DNA from: Phil1 sp964600045
Lineage (GTDB): Bacteria; Bacillota; Clostridia; Christensenellales; CAG-138
DNA length: 51,566 nt
NCBI GenBank assembly: GCA_964600045.1
Contig: CAZRHS010000004.1
Coordinates: forward strand, 1-51,566
Direction: 5' to 3'
Shown piece by piece: positions 1 to 7,213 of this stretch. Each line of letters starts with the position of its first letter. The stretch's first letter is position 1. The position numbers and the translations under genes are program-made. The notes beneath the pieces are model-generated. The model was not told where the DNA came from, did no database searches, and saw nothing but the letters and a program-made list of their open reading frames with translations.

Positions 1-845
1 ACATGGACGACGCTGAGGGCTCCAAGAAGGCAGCTGCCAAGCTGGTTGCCGAACTGGAAGCGAGCGTCGATCCCGATCTGACCGGCACCCAGTGGGAAGA
101 AGCATGGCTCAAGAACGGCAAGAAGTGCCCCTGCGAGGCTTGCACTCTTGGCCGCGAAGTACTCGCCAACAAGGACCTGCTCGTCAAGAAGTCCATCTGG
201 ATCTTCGGTGGTGACGGCTGGGCATACGATATCGGTTACGGCGGACTTGACCACGTGCTGGCCATGGACGAGGATGTAAACGTTCTGGTTGTAGATACCG
301 AAGTTTACTCCAACACCGGCGGACAGTCCTCTAAGTCCACTCCTACCGGTTCCGTTGCTAAGTTCGCGGCGGCCGGCAAGCGCACCAGCAAGAAGGACCT
401 GGGCATGATGGCCATGAGCTACGGCTATGTCTACGTTGCCAAGGTTTGCATGGGCGCCAATCAGCAGCAGCTGGTAAAGGCCCTGCAGGAAGCCGAAGCT
501 TATAAGGGACCCTCCCTCATAATCGCTTACGCGCCCTGCATCAACCACGGCCTGAAGGTTAAGGGCGGCATGGGCAAGAGCCAGGCTGAGGCCAAGAAGG
601 CCGTTGAAGCCGGTTACTGGCAGCTCTATCGCTACAACCCCAACCTGACCGCGGAAGGCAAGAACCCCTTCACCCTGGACAGCAAGCCCGCTACCATGCC
701 GTATCGTGACTTCATCATGGGCGAGGTTCGCTATGCTTCCCTGCTTGCTCAGTTCCCCGAAGTGGCCGAGAAGCTCTTCGACCGCGCGGAGCATGAGGCT
801 CAGGACAAGTACGCGTACTACAAGAAGCTTAACGACATGCAGTAA
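1..845 (+). CDS. nifJ: Pyruvate:ferredoxin (flavodoxin) oxidoreductase, C-terminal part
   Basis: This is the 3' end of a large single-chain pyruvate:ferredoxin oxidoreductase, which decarboxylates pyruvate to acetyl-CoA and CO2 and passes electrons to ferredoxin. About 280 residues are present, roughly the last quarter of a chain of about 1,170 residues; the reading frame is open to the window edge, so the gene starts outside. The thiamine-diphosphate domain is clear: GDGWAYDIGYGG, then DTEVYSNTGGQSSK, which bind the diphosphate and Mg2+. The tail with INHGLKVKGGMGKSQ and TLDSKPA is typical of this family. The ATG at position 3 is internal to the domain and is not a start. A strong intrinsic terminator follows 25 bases after the stop. 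In this genome the enzyme is a natural sink for pyruvate made by the methylaspartate island at 35.8-47.9 kb, though the two loci are far apart. Confidence 0.95.
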   Translation, partial: MDDAEGSKKAAAKLVAELEASVDPDLTGTQWEEAWLKNGKKCPCEACTLGREVLANKDLLVKKSIWIFGGDGWAYDIGYGGLDHVLAMDEDVNVLVVDTEVYSNTGGQSSKSTPTGSVAKFAAAGKRTSKKDLGMMAMSYGYVYVAKVCMGANQQQLVKALQEAEAYKGPSLIIAYAPCINHGLKVKGGMGKSQAEAKKAVEAGYWQLYRYNPNLTAEGKNPFTLDSKPATMPYRDFIMGEVRYASLLAQFPEVAEKLFDRAEHEAQDKYAYYKKLNDMQ

Positions 846-870
846 TGCATATTGAATAAGTAACTCCCAG

Positions 871-899
871 GCGGGGCGGCTTAGCCGCCCCGCTTTTTC
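871..899 (+). terminator. Intrinsic terminator after the oxidoreductase gene
   Basis: An almost perfect GC-rich hairpin with arms GCGGGGCGGC and GCCGCCCCGC and a TTA loop is followed by TTTTT. It ends the transcript of the pyruvate:ferredoxin oxidoreductase gene. Confidence 0.9.
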
Positions 900-904
900 T
901 GTAT

Positions 905-932
905 CAAAAAAGCTCCCCGTTTCCGGGGAGCC
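905..932 (-). terminator. Intrinsic terminator of the leftward nucleosidase gene
   Basis: Read on the minus strand, arms GGCTCCCCG and CGGGGAGCT close a short GAAA-like loop and are followed by a run of T. It lies 23 bases beyond the stop of the nucleosidase-like gene. Confidence 0.85.
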
Positions 933-954
933 AATGTGTTCTTTGGTTTTTTGA

Positions 955-1650
955 TTAACCGTGCAGCTTTTCTATTACCCTGTGCGCCACTTCAAGGCAG
1001 ATACCGCCGGAGCGGCCAACCTGCGCCACGAATTCCTCGCTGCCGCCCTCTATGGCATCGCTTACGGCCTTTATCATAAGGCAGGGAACGCCGTTCCTGT
1101 TGCAGGTTAACAGAATTGCCGCGGCCTCCATTTCGCATATATCCGCATTGTAGGCGGTATGCAGGGCGCGCTTCTTTTCGGGATCATCCACAAACTTGTC
1201 GCCCGAGGCGCAGATTACGCGCTTAAGCGTGGGCTCAACCTCCACGGCCGCATCCACAAGCTCCTTGGGAGCGGGGATATAGACGCTTGGATATTCAGGA
1301 TAGCGCGCGGGTTCGCTATCGCCTATGGCTGAAGTATCGTAATCGTAATGCACAACGCTTTCCACAACGCAGGTCTTCGCGAGGCTCATTTCCTCCGTAA
1401 GGCCGCCCACAACGCCGAAGTTTATTATAAACTCCGCGCCGTATTTGGTTATAAGGAACTGCGTGCCTGCGGCGGCGGCAATCTCACCAGCGCCGCTCTT
1501 TACGATATACATCGTGTATCCCTCGCCGTCCAAGCGCTTTACGTCAAAGCCCTTTTCGCTCACGTCCGTAAGCTTATCACCGTAGCGGGAAAGCACGGCG
1601 TCTATCTCAACAGCGACGAGCATGCCTATAATCTTCTTTGTCTTTTCCAT
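955..1650 (-). CDS. 5'-methylthioadenosine/S-adenosylhomocysteine nucleosidase-like protein
   Basis: The 231-residue protein belongs to the nucleoside phosphorylase/MTAN superfamily, whose members cleave adenine from methylthioadenosine or S-adenosylhomocysteine, or phosphorolyse nucleosides. Visible signatures are AVEIDAV near the N terminus (candidate catalytic Glu15), the glycine motif INFGVVGGL at about 76-84, the ribose-contacting EMEAAA at 173-178, and KAVSDAI with Asp198, the usual general acid. Length matches MTAN enzymes (about 230). The ATG at 1650 has a GAAGAGG ribosome site at good distance and a promoter with TTGACA and TATCAT. It is a single-gene unit with its own terminator. 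I am confident of the superfamily, less of the exact substrate. Confidence 0.8.
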   Translation of the reverse strand: MEKTKKIIGMLVAVEIDAVLSRYGDKLTDVSEKGFDVKRLDGEGYTMYIVKSGAGEIAAAAGTQFLITKYGAEFIINFGVVGGLTEEMSLAKTCVVESVVHYDYDTSAIGDSEPARYPEYPSVYIPAPKELVDAAVEVEPTLKRVICASGDKFVDDPEKKRALHTAYNADICEMEAAAILLTCNRNGVPCLMIKAVSDAIEGGSEEFVAQVGRSGGICLEVAHRVIEKLHG

Positions 1651-1683
1651 ATTAAAAACCTCTTCGTATTATTTTTCTATGAA

Positions 1684-1713
1684 ATGATATTGCATAAGGC
1701 TAGGCATTGTCAA
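1684..1713 (-). promoter_or_regulatory. Sigma-A-type promoter of the nucleosidase-like gene
   Basis: On the minus strand a consensus TTGACA lies 18 bases upstream of TATCAT, about 35 bases before the start codon of the nucleosidase-like gene. Confidence 0.6.
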
Positions 1714-1770
1714 GCGCGGTTTCACTTTAATTTAGCCCAAAATGCCCGCGCCGCAAAGAGCGCGTTGCGC

Positions 1771-1799
1771 TTGACGATGAGCATCGGGTAATCTATAAT
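1771..1799 (+). promoter_or_regulatory. Sigma-A-type promoter of the MalY/PatB-like gene
   Basis: TTGACG, a 17-base spacer and a perfect TATAAT lie about 50 bases upstream of the GTG start at 1849. Confidence 0.75.
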
Positions 1800-1848
1800 C
1801 AAACTATCAACCGATACAATCAAATCAAAGGCGCAGGAGGCAAACAGC

Positions 1849-3069
1849 GTGAAATACGATTTTGACGAAATTATCGACAGAACCCATACAAACTCGGAGA
1901 ACGTTGACGGGTGGAGACCGTATATATTCAAATGCGGCCCGGAAAAGAAATTCCCTTACGCGGATGATGAATTCGTAAGGATGTGGGTGGCGGACATGGA
2001 ATTCGCCGTTGCCCCGGAAATAAGGGACGCGATAAAAGAGCGCGTTGACCGCAAAATACTTGGCTACACAATAGTATCAGACGAAGGGTATTACGAGGCG
2101 CTTCGCAACTGGTGCCGCACCCGCTATGACTGGGAATTTCCCAAGGAAGAGCTTAAGTTCTCCCCCGGCGTAATACCGGCGCTGTATCAGCTTGTGGAGG
2201 ACCTGGTAAAGCCCAGCAACGGTAAGGTTCTTACCATGACGCCGGCATACGGCTTTTTCCTGCACGCGTGTGAATACAACGGAGTTGAGCTTGTAACAAG
2301 CCCGCTCAAAAAGGTTGACGGAAGATTTGAGATAGACTTTGATGATTTTGAGAAGAAGGCTTCCGACCCGGACGTTAAGATGCTTATGCTCTGCAACCCG
2401 CATAACCCCAGCGGCCGCATCTGGACTGAGGATGAGCTTAACAAAATAGCCGAAATAGTTAAAAAGTACAACCTTTGGGTTGTATCGGACGAGATACACT
2501 GCGACCTTATCCGCACCGGCCTTAAGCACATACCCATGGGCAAGATAATGCCCGGCTACATGAGGCTTATAACCACCATGTCCGCCAGCAAAACATTTAA
2601 CCTTGCGGGCATGCTGTTTTCAAACATAATAATTCGCTGCCCGGATGAGCGCGCCCAGTTTGACGCGCGGGACAAGAACATAGGCGCGGCGAACCCGCTT
2701 TCCATAGCGGCGCACAAGGCGGCATACGAGCACGGCGCGGAGTGGCTTGAGCAGCTTAAGGCTTATGTTGACAACAACCTTAAGCTTGTTGACGAGTTCC
2801 TGAAGGCCGAAATACCGGACGCGATATTCAATATACCTGAGGCTACATATTTTGCCTGGGTTGATCTTTCAAAGGTTCTGCCGGATGTTGAGGACCTGCC
2901 GCTGTTCTTTGCCAACAACGCGGGCGTACTGCTTGAGGGCGGGGACAAACTGTTTGTAGGAAACGCGAAGGGCTACATACGCCTTAACCTTGCAATGCCC
3001 AGGGCCATGCTTGAAACCGGCCTTAAGCGCATAGCGGAGTCCATCCGCAAGCACAAGGAGCAAAAATAA
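1849..3069 (+). CDS. MalY/PatB-family PLP-dependent cysteine-S-conjugate (cystathionine) beta-lyase
   Basis: This 406-residue fold-type I PLP enzyme belongs to the MalY/PatB class of aminotransferase-like C-S lyases, which split cystathionine or cysteine conjugates into pyruvate, ammonia and a thiol. Diagnostic residues are RMWVADMEF at 44-52, CNPHNPSGR at 182-190, SDEIHCDL at 213-220 (Asp binding the pyridine nitrogen) and SASKTFNLAG with the Schiff-base Lys248. The start is GTG at 1849; AGGAGG lies 8 bases upstream and a consensus promoter is in place, and an upstream in-frame alternative has no ribosome site. It stands alone between the divergent nucleosidase and rpmE. Substrate cannot be read from sequence; a regulatory role like MalY's is possible but unsupported here. 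Confidence 0.88.
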   Translation: MKYDFDEIIDRTHTNSENVDGWRPYIFKCGPEKKFPYADDEFVRMWVADMEFAVAPEIRDAIKERVDRKILGYTIVSDEGYYEALRNWCRTRYDWEFPKEELKFSPGVIPALYQLVEDLVKPSNGKVLTMTPAYGFFLHACEYNGVELVTSPLKKVDGRFEIDFDDFEKKASDPDVKMLMLCNPHNPSGRIWTEDELNKIAEIVKKYNLWVVSDEIHCDLIRTGLKHIPMGKIMPGYMRLITTMSASKTFNLAGMLFSNIIIRCPDERAQFDARDKNIGAANPLSIAAHKAAYEHGAEWLEQLKAYVDNNLKLVDEFLKAEIPDAIFNIPEATYFAWVDLSKVLPDVEDLPLFFANNAGVLLEGGDKLFVGNAKGYIRLNLAMPRAMLETGLKRIAESIRKHKEQK

Positions 3070-3093
3070 AACGCGAAAAGTCTAAAAAAGTCC

Positions 3094-3122
3094 TTGCTTT
3101 GCAATGGTTTTCACGGTATAAT
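3094..3122 (+). promoter_or_regulatory. Promoter of rpmE
   Basis: TTGCTT, a 17-base spacer and a perfect TATAAT precede rpmE. The predicted transcript starts near 3129, leaving a leader of about 85 bases. Confidence 0.75.
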
Positions 3123-3128
3123 GTTTCT

Positions 3129-3214
3129 GTTCCGGGTTTTATTGCCCACGAGAATGCAGCAGCAGAGCGGTTAATCGCGCTGCGCCCAGCAAAAATAAAG
3201 TGAGGAGTTGCACG
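3129..3214 (+). promoter_or_regulatory. Candidate L31 ribosomal-protein leader
   Basis: The predicted 5' leader of rpmE is unusually long for a 66-residue protein and contains a hairpin at 3162-3183 with arms GCAGAGCG and CGCGCTGC (one A/G mismatch). Autoregulatory leader RNAs are known in front of L31 genes in several bacterial groups. The hairpin is seen; that it binds L31 is inference. The ribosome site TGAGGAG follows at 3201-3207. Confidence 0.4.
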
Positions 3215-3415
3215 ATGAAAAAGGATATCCATCCCTCTTACGGCGAAAGCATCGTCCGCTGCGCTTGCGGCGAGACCTTCAAGACCGGTTCCGTAAAAGG
3301 CGAGCTCACGGTCGAAATTTGCTCCAAGTGCCATCCGTTCTACACCGGCAGGCAGAAGCTGGTTGATACCGGCGGACGTGTAGACCGCTTCAAGAAGCGT
3401 TACGGCATCAACTGA
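3215..3415 (+). CDS. rpmE: 50S ribosomal protein L31, zinc-binding (C+) type
   Basis: The 66-residue protein is large-subunit ribosomal protein L31. It starts MKKDIHPSYGE and carries the cysteine pairs RCACG and CSKCHPFYTG of the zinc-binding C+ form, then GRVDRFKKRYG at the end, all typical. The ATG at 3215 is preferred over an in-frame GTG at 3200 because the ribosome site TGAGGAG sits at 3201-3207, inside the longer version, and because L31 proteins start at this methionine. It has its own promoter, leader and terminator. Confidence 0.97.
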   Translation: MKKDIHPSYGESIVRCACGETFKTGSVKGELTVEICSKCHPFYTGRQKLVDTGGRVDRFKKRYGIN

Positions 3416-3456
3416 TAGCCAAGCTTATAAGAAGCAAAACAATTTGTTAAAAGGGG

Positions 3457-3490
3457 CGAGCGGTTTGAATAAGCCGTTCGTTCTTTTTTT
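3457..3490 (+). terminator. Intrinsic terminator of rpmE
   Basis: Arms around CGAGCGGTTT and AAGCCGTTCG (with G-T pairs) close a GAAT loop and are followed by a long T run. Confidence 0.8.
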
Positions 3491-3546
3491 GTATTCGAAA
3501 ATTGTGAAGATACCGTCAATTTTGGGCAAATTCACCCTTAAGCATA

Positions 3547-3575
3547 TTGAATGAGCAGGGTCTATTGGGTAAAAT
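3547..3575 (+). promoter_or_regulatory. Promoter of the HdeD-like gene
   Basis: TTGAAT, a 17-base spacer and TAAAAT lie 30 bases upstream of the start codon; a GGGAGG ribosome site sits between. Confidence 0.65.
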
Positions 3576-3604
3576 AGAATTATCAACAAGGGAGGTAATA
3601 AAAA

Positions 3605-4138
3605 ATGAGCAAATCGTTCAGGAACACCCTTCTGGCCATATCCGCAGTATTTATAGTGCTTGGCCTTATTGAGATTATTTGGCCCGTAGGCTCGCCCACG
3701 GTAATATGCTATATATTGGGAGCGCTGCTTACGCTGTTCGGAATATACCACATTGTGCGCTATTTTGCCGCAGAGGTAAACTATATGTTCGCCGGCATGG
3801 GGCTTGCGCTCGGCACCGCCTGCGCGGTAACGGGCCTGCTTATAATAATATGCGCCAAAGCGGTGGTTGCCATATTCGGCGTGGCAATGGGCATTGCCGT
3901 TATAGCCGCAAGCATACTTAGGCTGCAGCTTTCGTTTAACATGATGCGCCTTGGCAGCGCAAGATACATTCCCGTTATGGTATTCGCGTTTGTGATGCTG
4001 ATAGCGGGCATAGTGATGCTTTTCAACCCCATAGCGAGCGCCGCCGCGGCAACAACGGTTATGGGCGTATGCATGGTGCTGGACGGCATTATGAACATAA
4101 TAAGCCTTATATTCGCAAAAGACCTGCTTGAGGATTAA
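3605..4138 (+). CDS. HdeD/DUF308-family integral membrane protein
   Basis: The 177-residue protein is almost wholly hydrophobic, with about six membrane segments (roughly residues 9-28, 32-51, 60-82, 84-104, 117-136 and 144-168) and short polar ends. The repeating layout of paired helices with small residues, for example IVLGLIEIIWP near the start and GIVMLFNPIASA near the end, fits the DUF308/HdeD family, known from acid-stress membrane proteins of enterobacteria and common in Clostridia without known function. It has its own promoter, a strong AGGGAGG ribosome site and a terminator, so it is a single-gene unit. No catalytic residues are visible; a role in acid or envelope stress is only an inference from the family name. 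Confidence 0.75.
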   Translation: MSKSFRNTLLAISAVFIVLGLIEIIWPVGSPTVICYILGALLTLFGIYHIVRYFAAEVNYMFAGMGLALGTACAVTGLLIIICAKAVVAIFGVAMGIAVIAASILRLQLSFNMMRLGSARYIPVMVFAFVMLIAGIVMLFNPIASAAAATTVMGVCMVLDGIMNIISLIFAKDLLED

Positions 4139-4158
4139 TCAAAGCAGCTGAAACGAAA

Positions 4159-4191
4159 ACCGCCCGGGGAGCTGACCCGGGCGGTATTTTT
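4159..4191. terminator. Bidirectional terminator between convergent genes
   Basis: A ten-base-pair hairpin, arms ACCGCCCGGG and CCCGGGCGGT, is followed by ATTTTTAT on the plus strand and by TTTTCG on the minus strand. It separates the HdeD-like gene from the convergent aminopeptidase gene. Confidence 0.85.
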
Positions 4192-4209
4192 ATGCCGATT
4201 GTTTTATTT

Positions 4210-5514
4210 TCAGATGCCGTACTCCCCATCCTTCACGGTTAGGGTTTTGGAATAGAATACCTTCATGGCCTTAACAAGGCTGTCTATATCCTCGGCGCCC
4301 GCGGTTTCGTAGCAGGAATGCATGGCAAGCTGCGGCAGGCCTATATCAACCGTGCTCACGGCAACCTTTGTGTTGGCAATGCTGCCGAGCGTGCCGCCGC
4401 CCGCAAGGTCCGAACGGTTTGCGAATACCTGCACCGGAGCCTCCGCATCCGCGCAAACCTGCCTGAAGAGCGCGGCGGAGATTCCGTCGGTAGTATATTT
4501 CTGATTGGCATTGAACTTGATAACAATGCCCTTGTTCATATAGGGGCAATTGTCAAAATCCGAATACTCGGGGTGGTTGGGGTGCTGAGCGTGCGCATTG
4601 TCGGCCGATACCATAAAGCTTTGGGCTATCATGGCAATATACTCTTCCTCGTTCTTGCCAAGGTTAAGGGCGATGCGCCTTAAAAGATCGCGCATAAGGT
4701 TGGATTCGGCGCCCTGCTTGGTGGAGCTGCCGGTTTCCTCATTATCAAATACGCAGCAAACGGGGATGCTGCCGCTCTCCTCGGCGTTCATAAAGCCTTC
4801 CATGCAGCCGAACGCGCACTCCGTATCATCAAGCTTGGGGGAGGCGATATACTCATCGTTTCTGCCAAGGAACGTGGGCGCGGTGCGGTTATAAAGATAA
4901 AGATCGTGGCCAATTATGTCTTCCGCGTTTAAGCCTATGCTTTCGGCTACGGTCTGCATAAATGTTCCCTTGCCGTTTTCATCGGAGAAGAGGGGCAGGG
5001 TGTCTATATTCGCCTTTATCTCAAAGCCGTTGTTGGCGGTTTTATTCATGTGAATGCAAACGCTCGGGATTATAACAAGGTCCCTGTCTATATTGACAAG
5101 CCTTGGTGAAATGCGGCCGTTCTCCCCGCGCACAAGCACGCGGCCGGCAACGGAAAGCGGGCGATCGAACCAGGTTGCCATAAGCGCGCCGCCGTAGCGC
5201 TCGGTGCTCAGCTGAACATAGTGCGCGCCGACCTTTTCGGGATTGTCCTTTATCTTAAACGTAGGTGAGTCGCTGTGCGCCGCGGAAATCATAAAACCCG
5301 CCACGGGGTTTGACGGTATGCGGAACGCCATTATGGTTGATCCGTTGGGCGAAACATAGTACTTGCCGCCGCGGCAAAGCTTCCACGCCTGCTCGGTATA
5401 AAGCTTGGTGTAGCCCTTTTCGTTAAGCGCTTCCTCCAAATTGGCCACAACCTGATACCTTGTGGGGCTCTTCTTCATGAAATCCAGCAGTTTTACGGCG
5501 TTCTCGTTTTTCAT
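4210..5514 (-). CDS. apeB: M18-family metalloaminopeptidase
   Basis: This 434-residue protein is a family M18 aminopeptidase, a cytosolic dinuclear-zinc enzyme that removes N-terminal (often acidic or neutral) residues from peptides. The metal and catalytic residues expected for M18 are present: AAHSDSP with His80 and Asp82, SPKLDD with Asp230, FDNEETGS with Glu259/Glu260, SADNAHAQHP with Asp305, and LAMHSCYE with His399. Length is normal for the family. The start at 5514 has an AAAGGAG ribosome site. It lies 42 bases downstream of the winged-helix ATPase gene on the same strand with no terminator between, so both may be transcribed from the phased operator promoter at 6642-6763. Peptide-derived glutamate would feed the methylaspartate route. 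Confidence 0.92.
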   Translation of the reverse strand: MKNENAVKLLDFMKKSPTRYQVVANLEEALNEKGYTKLYTEQAWKLCRGGKYYVSPNGSTIMAFRIPSNPVAGFMISAAHSDSPTFKIKDNPEKVGAHYVQLSTERYGGALMATWFDRPLSVAGRVLVRGENGRISPRLVNIDRDLVIIPSVCIHMNKTANNGFEIKANIDTLPLFSDENGKGTFMQTVAESIGLNAEDIIGHDLYLYNRTAPTFLGRNDEYIASPKLDDTECAFGCMEGFMNAEESGSIPVCCVFDNEETGSSTKQGAESNLMRDLLRRIALNLGKNEEEYIAMIAQSFMVSADNAHAQHPNHPEYSDFDNCPYMNKGIVIKFNANQKYTTDGISAALFRQVCADAEAPVQVFANRSDLAGGGTLGSIANTKVAVSTVDIGLPQLAMHSCYETAGAEDIDSLVKAMKVFYSKTLTVKDGEYGI

Positions 5515-5556
5515 TGGTGTGTCTCCTTTTCTTTTATTCTGTTTGTTTTGGTTATG

Positions 5557-6606
5557 TTAAACTCTTGAAAGCACGTGCTTTATCATCCGCTCAACAAGCG
5601 GGCTTGCGTTTATATATGTTATGCTGCAGTCCGGATGCGCCAGGGCAAAAACCCTGAACACCTCATCCGCAAAGCCCTGCCCTATTTCGTCTATTTCGGC
5701 AAAATCGAGCACTATGTTTTTGAACCTGTCGAACCTTGCAAGCAGGCGCTTGGCCTGGGAGCGCGAAACGAACATGGGATTGGCTTCCCTGTATTCAAGC
5801 AGCCTTACAGGCACTATGGTTTTTGAAAAGCCGTAATCCTCGGGCGCTTCGGAATAGCGGTTGGCAATATCCGCGAACGTAAGGGTTCGCGCAAGCGAAA
5901 TTTCAAAGCATACCCTTGTGCCCTGCGTTAAGTCCGAATTTTTGTCCTTCATAATGGGCTCTGCCTCGCCGCGGCAATTGTCGCCAACGAATTCAAGCCC
6001 GTCCGAAAGAATAAAGAATCTGTCCGCCACCTTTGACGAAAAGAACACTCCCTCGCCCGTGTGGCTTGAAGGATCGGTTGTAAACTTGCCTTTGGCAAGC
6101 TCAAGAATGGCGAAGCGCTTTTCCTCAAGCCCCATCGCCTTTTGTATTTTGGTGAAAATGCCCACTCCGTTGTCGCTTATAACGCAGCCGACAACGCTTG
6201 CGTTGCGGTACGCGTGAACATTTGCCGTTTCGCTTTCCGAATGGTCTATGGCGTTATTGAGCATTTCCGTAAAAACGTATGTGAATACGCTCCTTACCGT
6301 TGCGGAAACGCCGTCAAGAACGGGCGCCATATCCTTTCTTAAAACAATATCCTCGTCAAGGGACTCAAGCTTATACTCTCGGTTTATATCAATCGTGTTA
6401 ACCAAAGAATACACCTTGCTGCGGCCTTCCTTCTGGGCGGTTACAAGCCCGGCCTTTTCAAGGCGCTCAAGCTGAGAATATACGGCCGCGGTACTAACGC
6501 CGCACTTCTCGGCCGTTTCCTTAGCGTTAATCTTTCCGTTGTTGAGATATATCGAGTCTGTAAGCACCTGCCGGAGCTTTTCGGAATCGCGCTTTTTGCT
6601 TTCCAT
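5557..6606 (-). CDS. Winged-helix/GHKL-ATPase/DUF4325 (STAS-like) fusion regulator
   Basis: The 349-residue protein joins three modules. Residues about 5-70 form a winged helix: GKINAKETAEKCGVS and AAVYSQLERLEKAGLV give the recognition helix, followed by a wing with EGRSKVYSL. Residues about 95-235 form a GHKL (histidine-kinase-like) ATPase: N box FTEMLNNAIDHS (Glu114, Asn118), G1 box DNGVGIF (145-151) and G2 box TGEGVFFSS (183-191). Residues about 262-345 match the STAS-like DUF4325 module, with DFAEIDEIGQGFADEVFR. No phospho-accepting histidine or membrane segment is visible, so it looks like a cytosolic ATP-dependent DNA-binding switch, resembling anti-sigma kinase plus STAS logic in one chain. 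The ATG at 6606 is chosen because an AAGGGG site lies 9 bases upstream; ATG at 6615 abuts it. The promoter region holds a phased GTTGAC array, suggesting autoregulation. Its physiological role is unknown. Confidence 0.8.
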   Translation of the reverse strand: MESKKRDSEKLRQVLTDSIYLNNGKINAKETAEKCGVSTAAVYSQLERLEKAGLVTAQKEGRSKVYSLVNTIDINREYKLESLDEDIVLRKDMAPVLDGVSATVRSVFTYVFTEMLNNAIDHSESETANVHAYRNASVVGCVISDNGVGIFTKIQKAMGLEEKRFAILELAKGKFTTDPSSHTGEGVFFSSKVADRFFILSDGLEFVGDNCRGEAEPIMKDKNSDLTQGTRVCFEISLARTLTFADIANRYSEAPEDYGFSKTIVPVRLLEYREANPMFVSRSQAKRLLARFDRFKNIVLDFAEIDEIGQGFADEVFRVFALAHPDCSITYINASPLVERMIKHVLSRV

Positions 6607-6641
6607 TGCGATCATCCCCTTATATAAATCATTCTAACGGA

Positions 6642-6670
6642 AATATAACATATTATGCCCGAATAGTCAA
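6642..6670 (-). promoter_or_regulatory. Promoter of the winged-helix/ATPase gene
   Basis: On the minus strand TTGACT, a 17-base spacer and TATATT form a near-consensus promoter. Its -35 element is part of the last GTTGAC box of the adjoining array, so a protein on that box would occlude or contact RNA polymerase. Confidence 0.75.
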
Positions 6671-6763
6671 CTTTTCCCGCTTTGATTGTCAACTTTTGCA
6701 TTGCTGATAGTCAACATTTGCGGGTTGGATTGTCAACTTTTCATTCCAAAATGTTGACTATTT
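6659..6763. repeat. Phased operator array: four direct and one inverted GTTGAC box
   Basis: Four copies of a box, on the minus strand AAA(A/T)GTTGAC(A/T)AT, have their GTCAAC cores (plus strand) at 6666-6671, 6688-6693, 6710-6715 and 6732-6737, exactly 22 bp apart. A fifth copy in the opposite direction has its GTTGAC at 6753-6758, so boxes four and five form an inverted pair. The spacing, about two helical turns, places all direct boxes on one DNA face. The array fills the space between the mazG-like stop and the regulator promoter. The repeats are seen directly; binding by the neighbouring winged-helix protein is inference. Confidence 0.85.
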
Positions 6764-6765
6764 AA

Positions 6766-7092
6766 TTATTCTTCCCTGTTTTGAGATCTTTCGGTGCTGA
6801 AGCCCTCGGGGTAGCGGCGGCGGAGCTTTTCAATATTGCCCGCGAATATGGTTTCAAGGTCCGTATCAAGCGCGTACGCGGCCTCCGCAAGGTACCAGGC
6901 TATGTCGCCAAGCTCCTCTTTAAGTGCCTCTTTGTTGAGCGGGTGCCCCTGGGCGAACCACTTTTTGACTATGTCTATCGATTCCCCGGACTCTCCGCAA
7001 AGCCCCATCACGCTGTTTATAAGCGCGGAGTCCTTGTTCAGATCCTTATTCAGTGTTTTAAGCGCAAGGCTTTGATATTCGTTGATTGTCAT
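6766..7092 (-). CDS. MazG-like nucleotide pyrophosphohydrolase
   Basis: The 108-residue protein belongs to the all-alpha NTP pyrophosphohydrolase (MazG/HisE/dUTPase-like) superfamily, which hydrolyses NTPs or dNTPs to the monophosphate. The Mg2+-binding pattern is visible: GLCGESGES supplies the first EXXE-like acidic pair and KEELGDIAWYL supplies the second helix (E, E and D). The single domain matches short MazG-like proteins rather than the two-domain MazG. The start ATG at 7092 is preceded by GGAGG at suitable spacing; an upstream in-frame ATG at 7164 would run through the terminator hairpin at 7144-7178 and is rejected. Its stop lies 3 bases from the inverted operator box of the neighbouring gene. 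Confidence 0.85.
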   Translation of the reverse strand: MTINEYQSLALKTLNKDLNKDSALINSVMGLCGESGESIDIVKKWFAQGHPLNKEALKEELGDIAWYLAEAAYALDTDLETIFAGNIEKLRRRYPEGFSTERSQNREE

Positions 7093-7143
7093 GCCGTACC
7101 TCCGTCGGAAGCTCCTTCGGCTTATTCTACCATATACCGCAGG

Positions 7144-7178
7144 AGAAAAAAAGCCCGGGCACATTGTGCCCGGGCTTT
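7144..7178 (-). terminator. Terminator of the small heat-shock gene
   Basis: A perfect 12-base-pair hairpin, arms AAGCCCGGGCAC and GTGCCCGGGCTT with a three-base loop, is followed on the minus strand by seven T. It separates the heat-shock gene from the mazG-like gene. Confidence 0.9.
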
Positions 7179-7213
7179 CTTATGGCCGCGGATGCGGCCG
7201 ATTCAATTATTCG

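Noticed and set aside
6766..7164. Longer start of the MazG-like protein
   Set aside because: The extra 24 codons run through the heat-shock terminator hairpin and lie before a good GGAGG site for ATG 7092.
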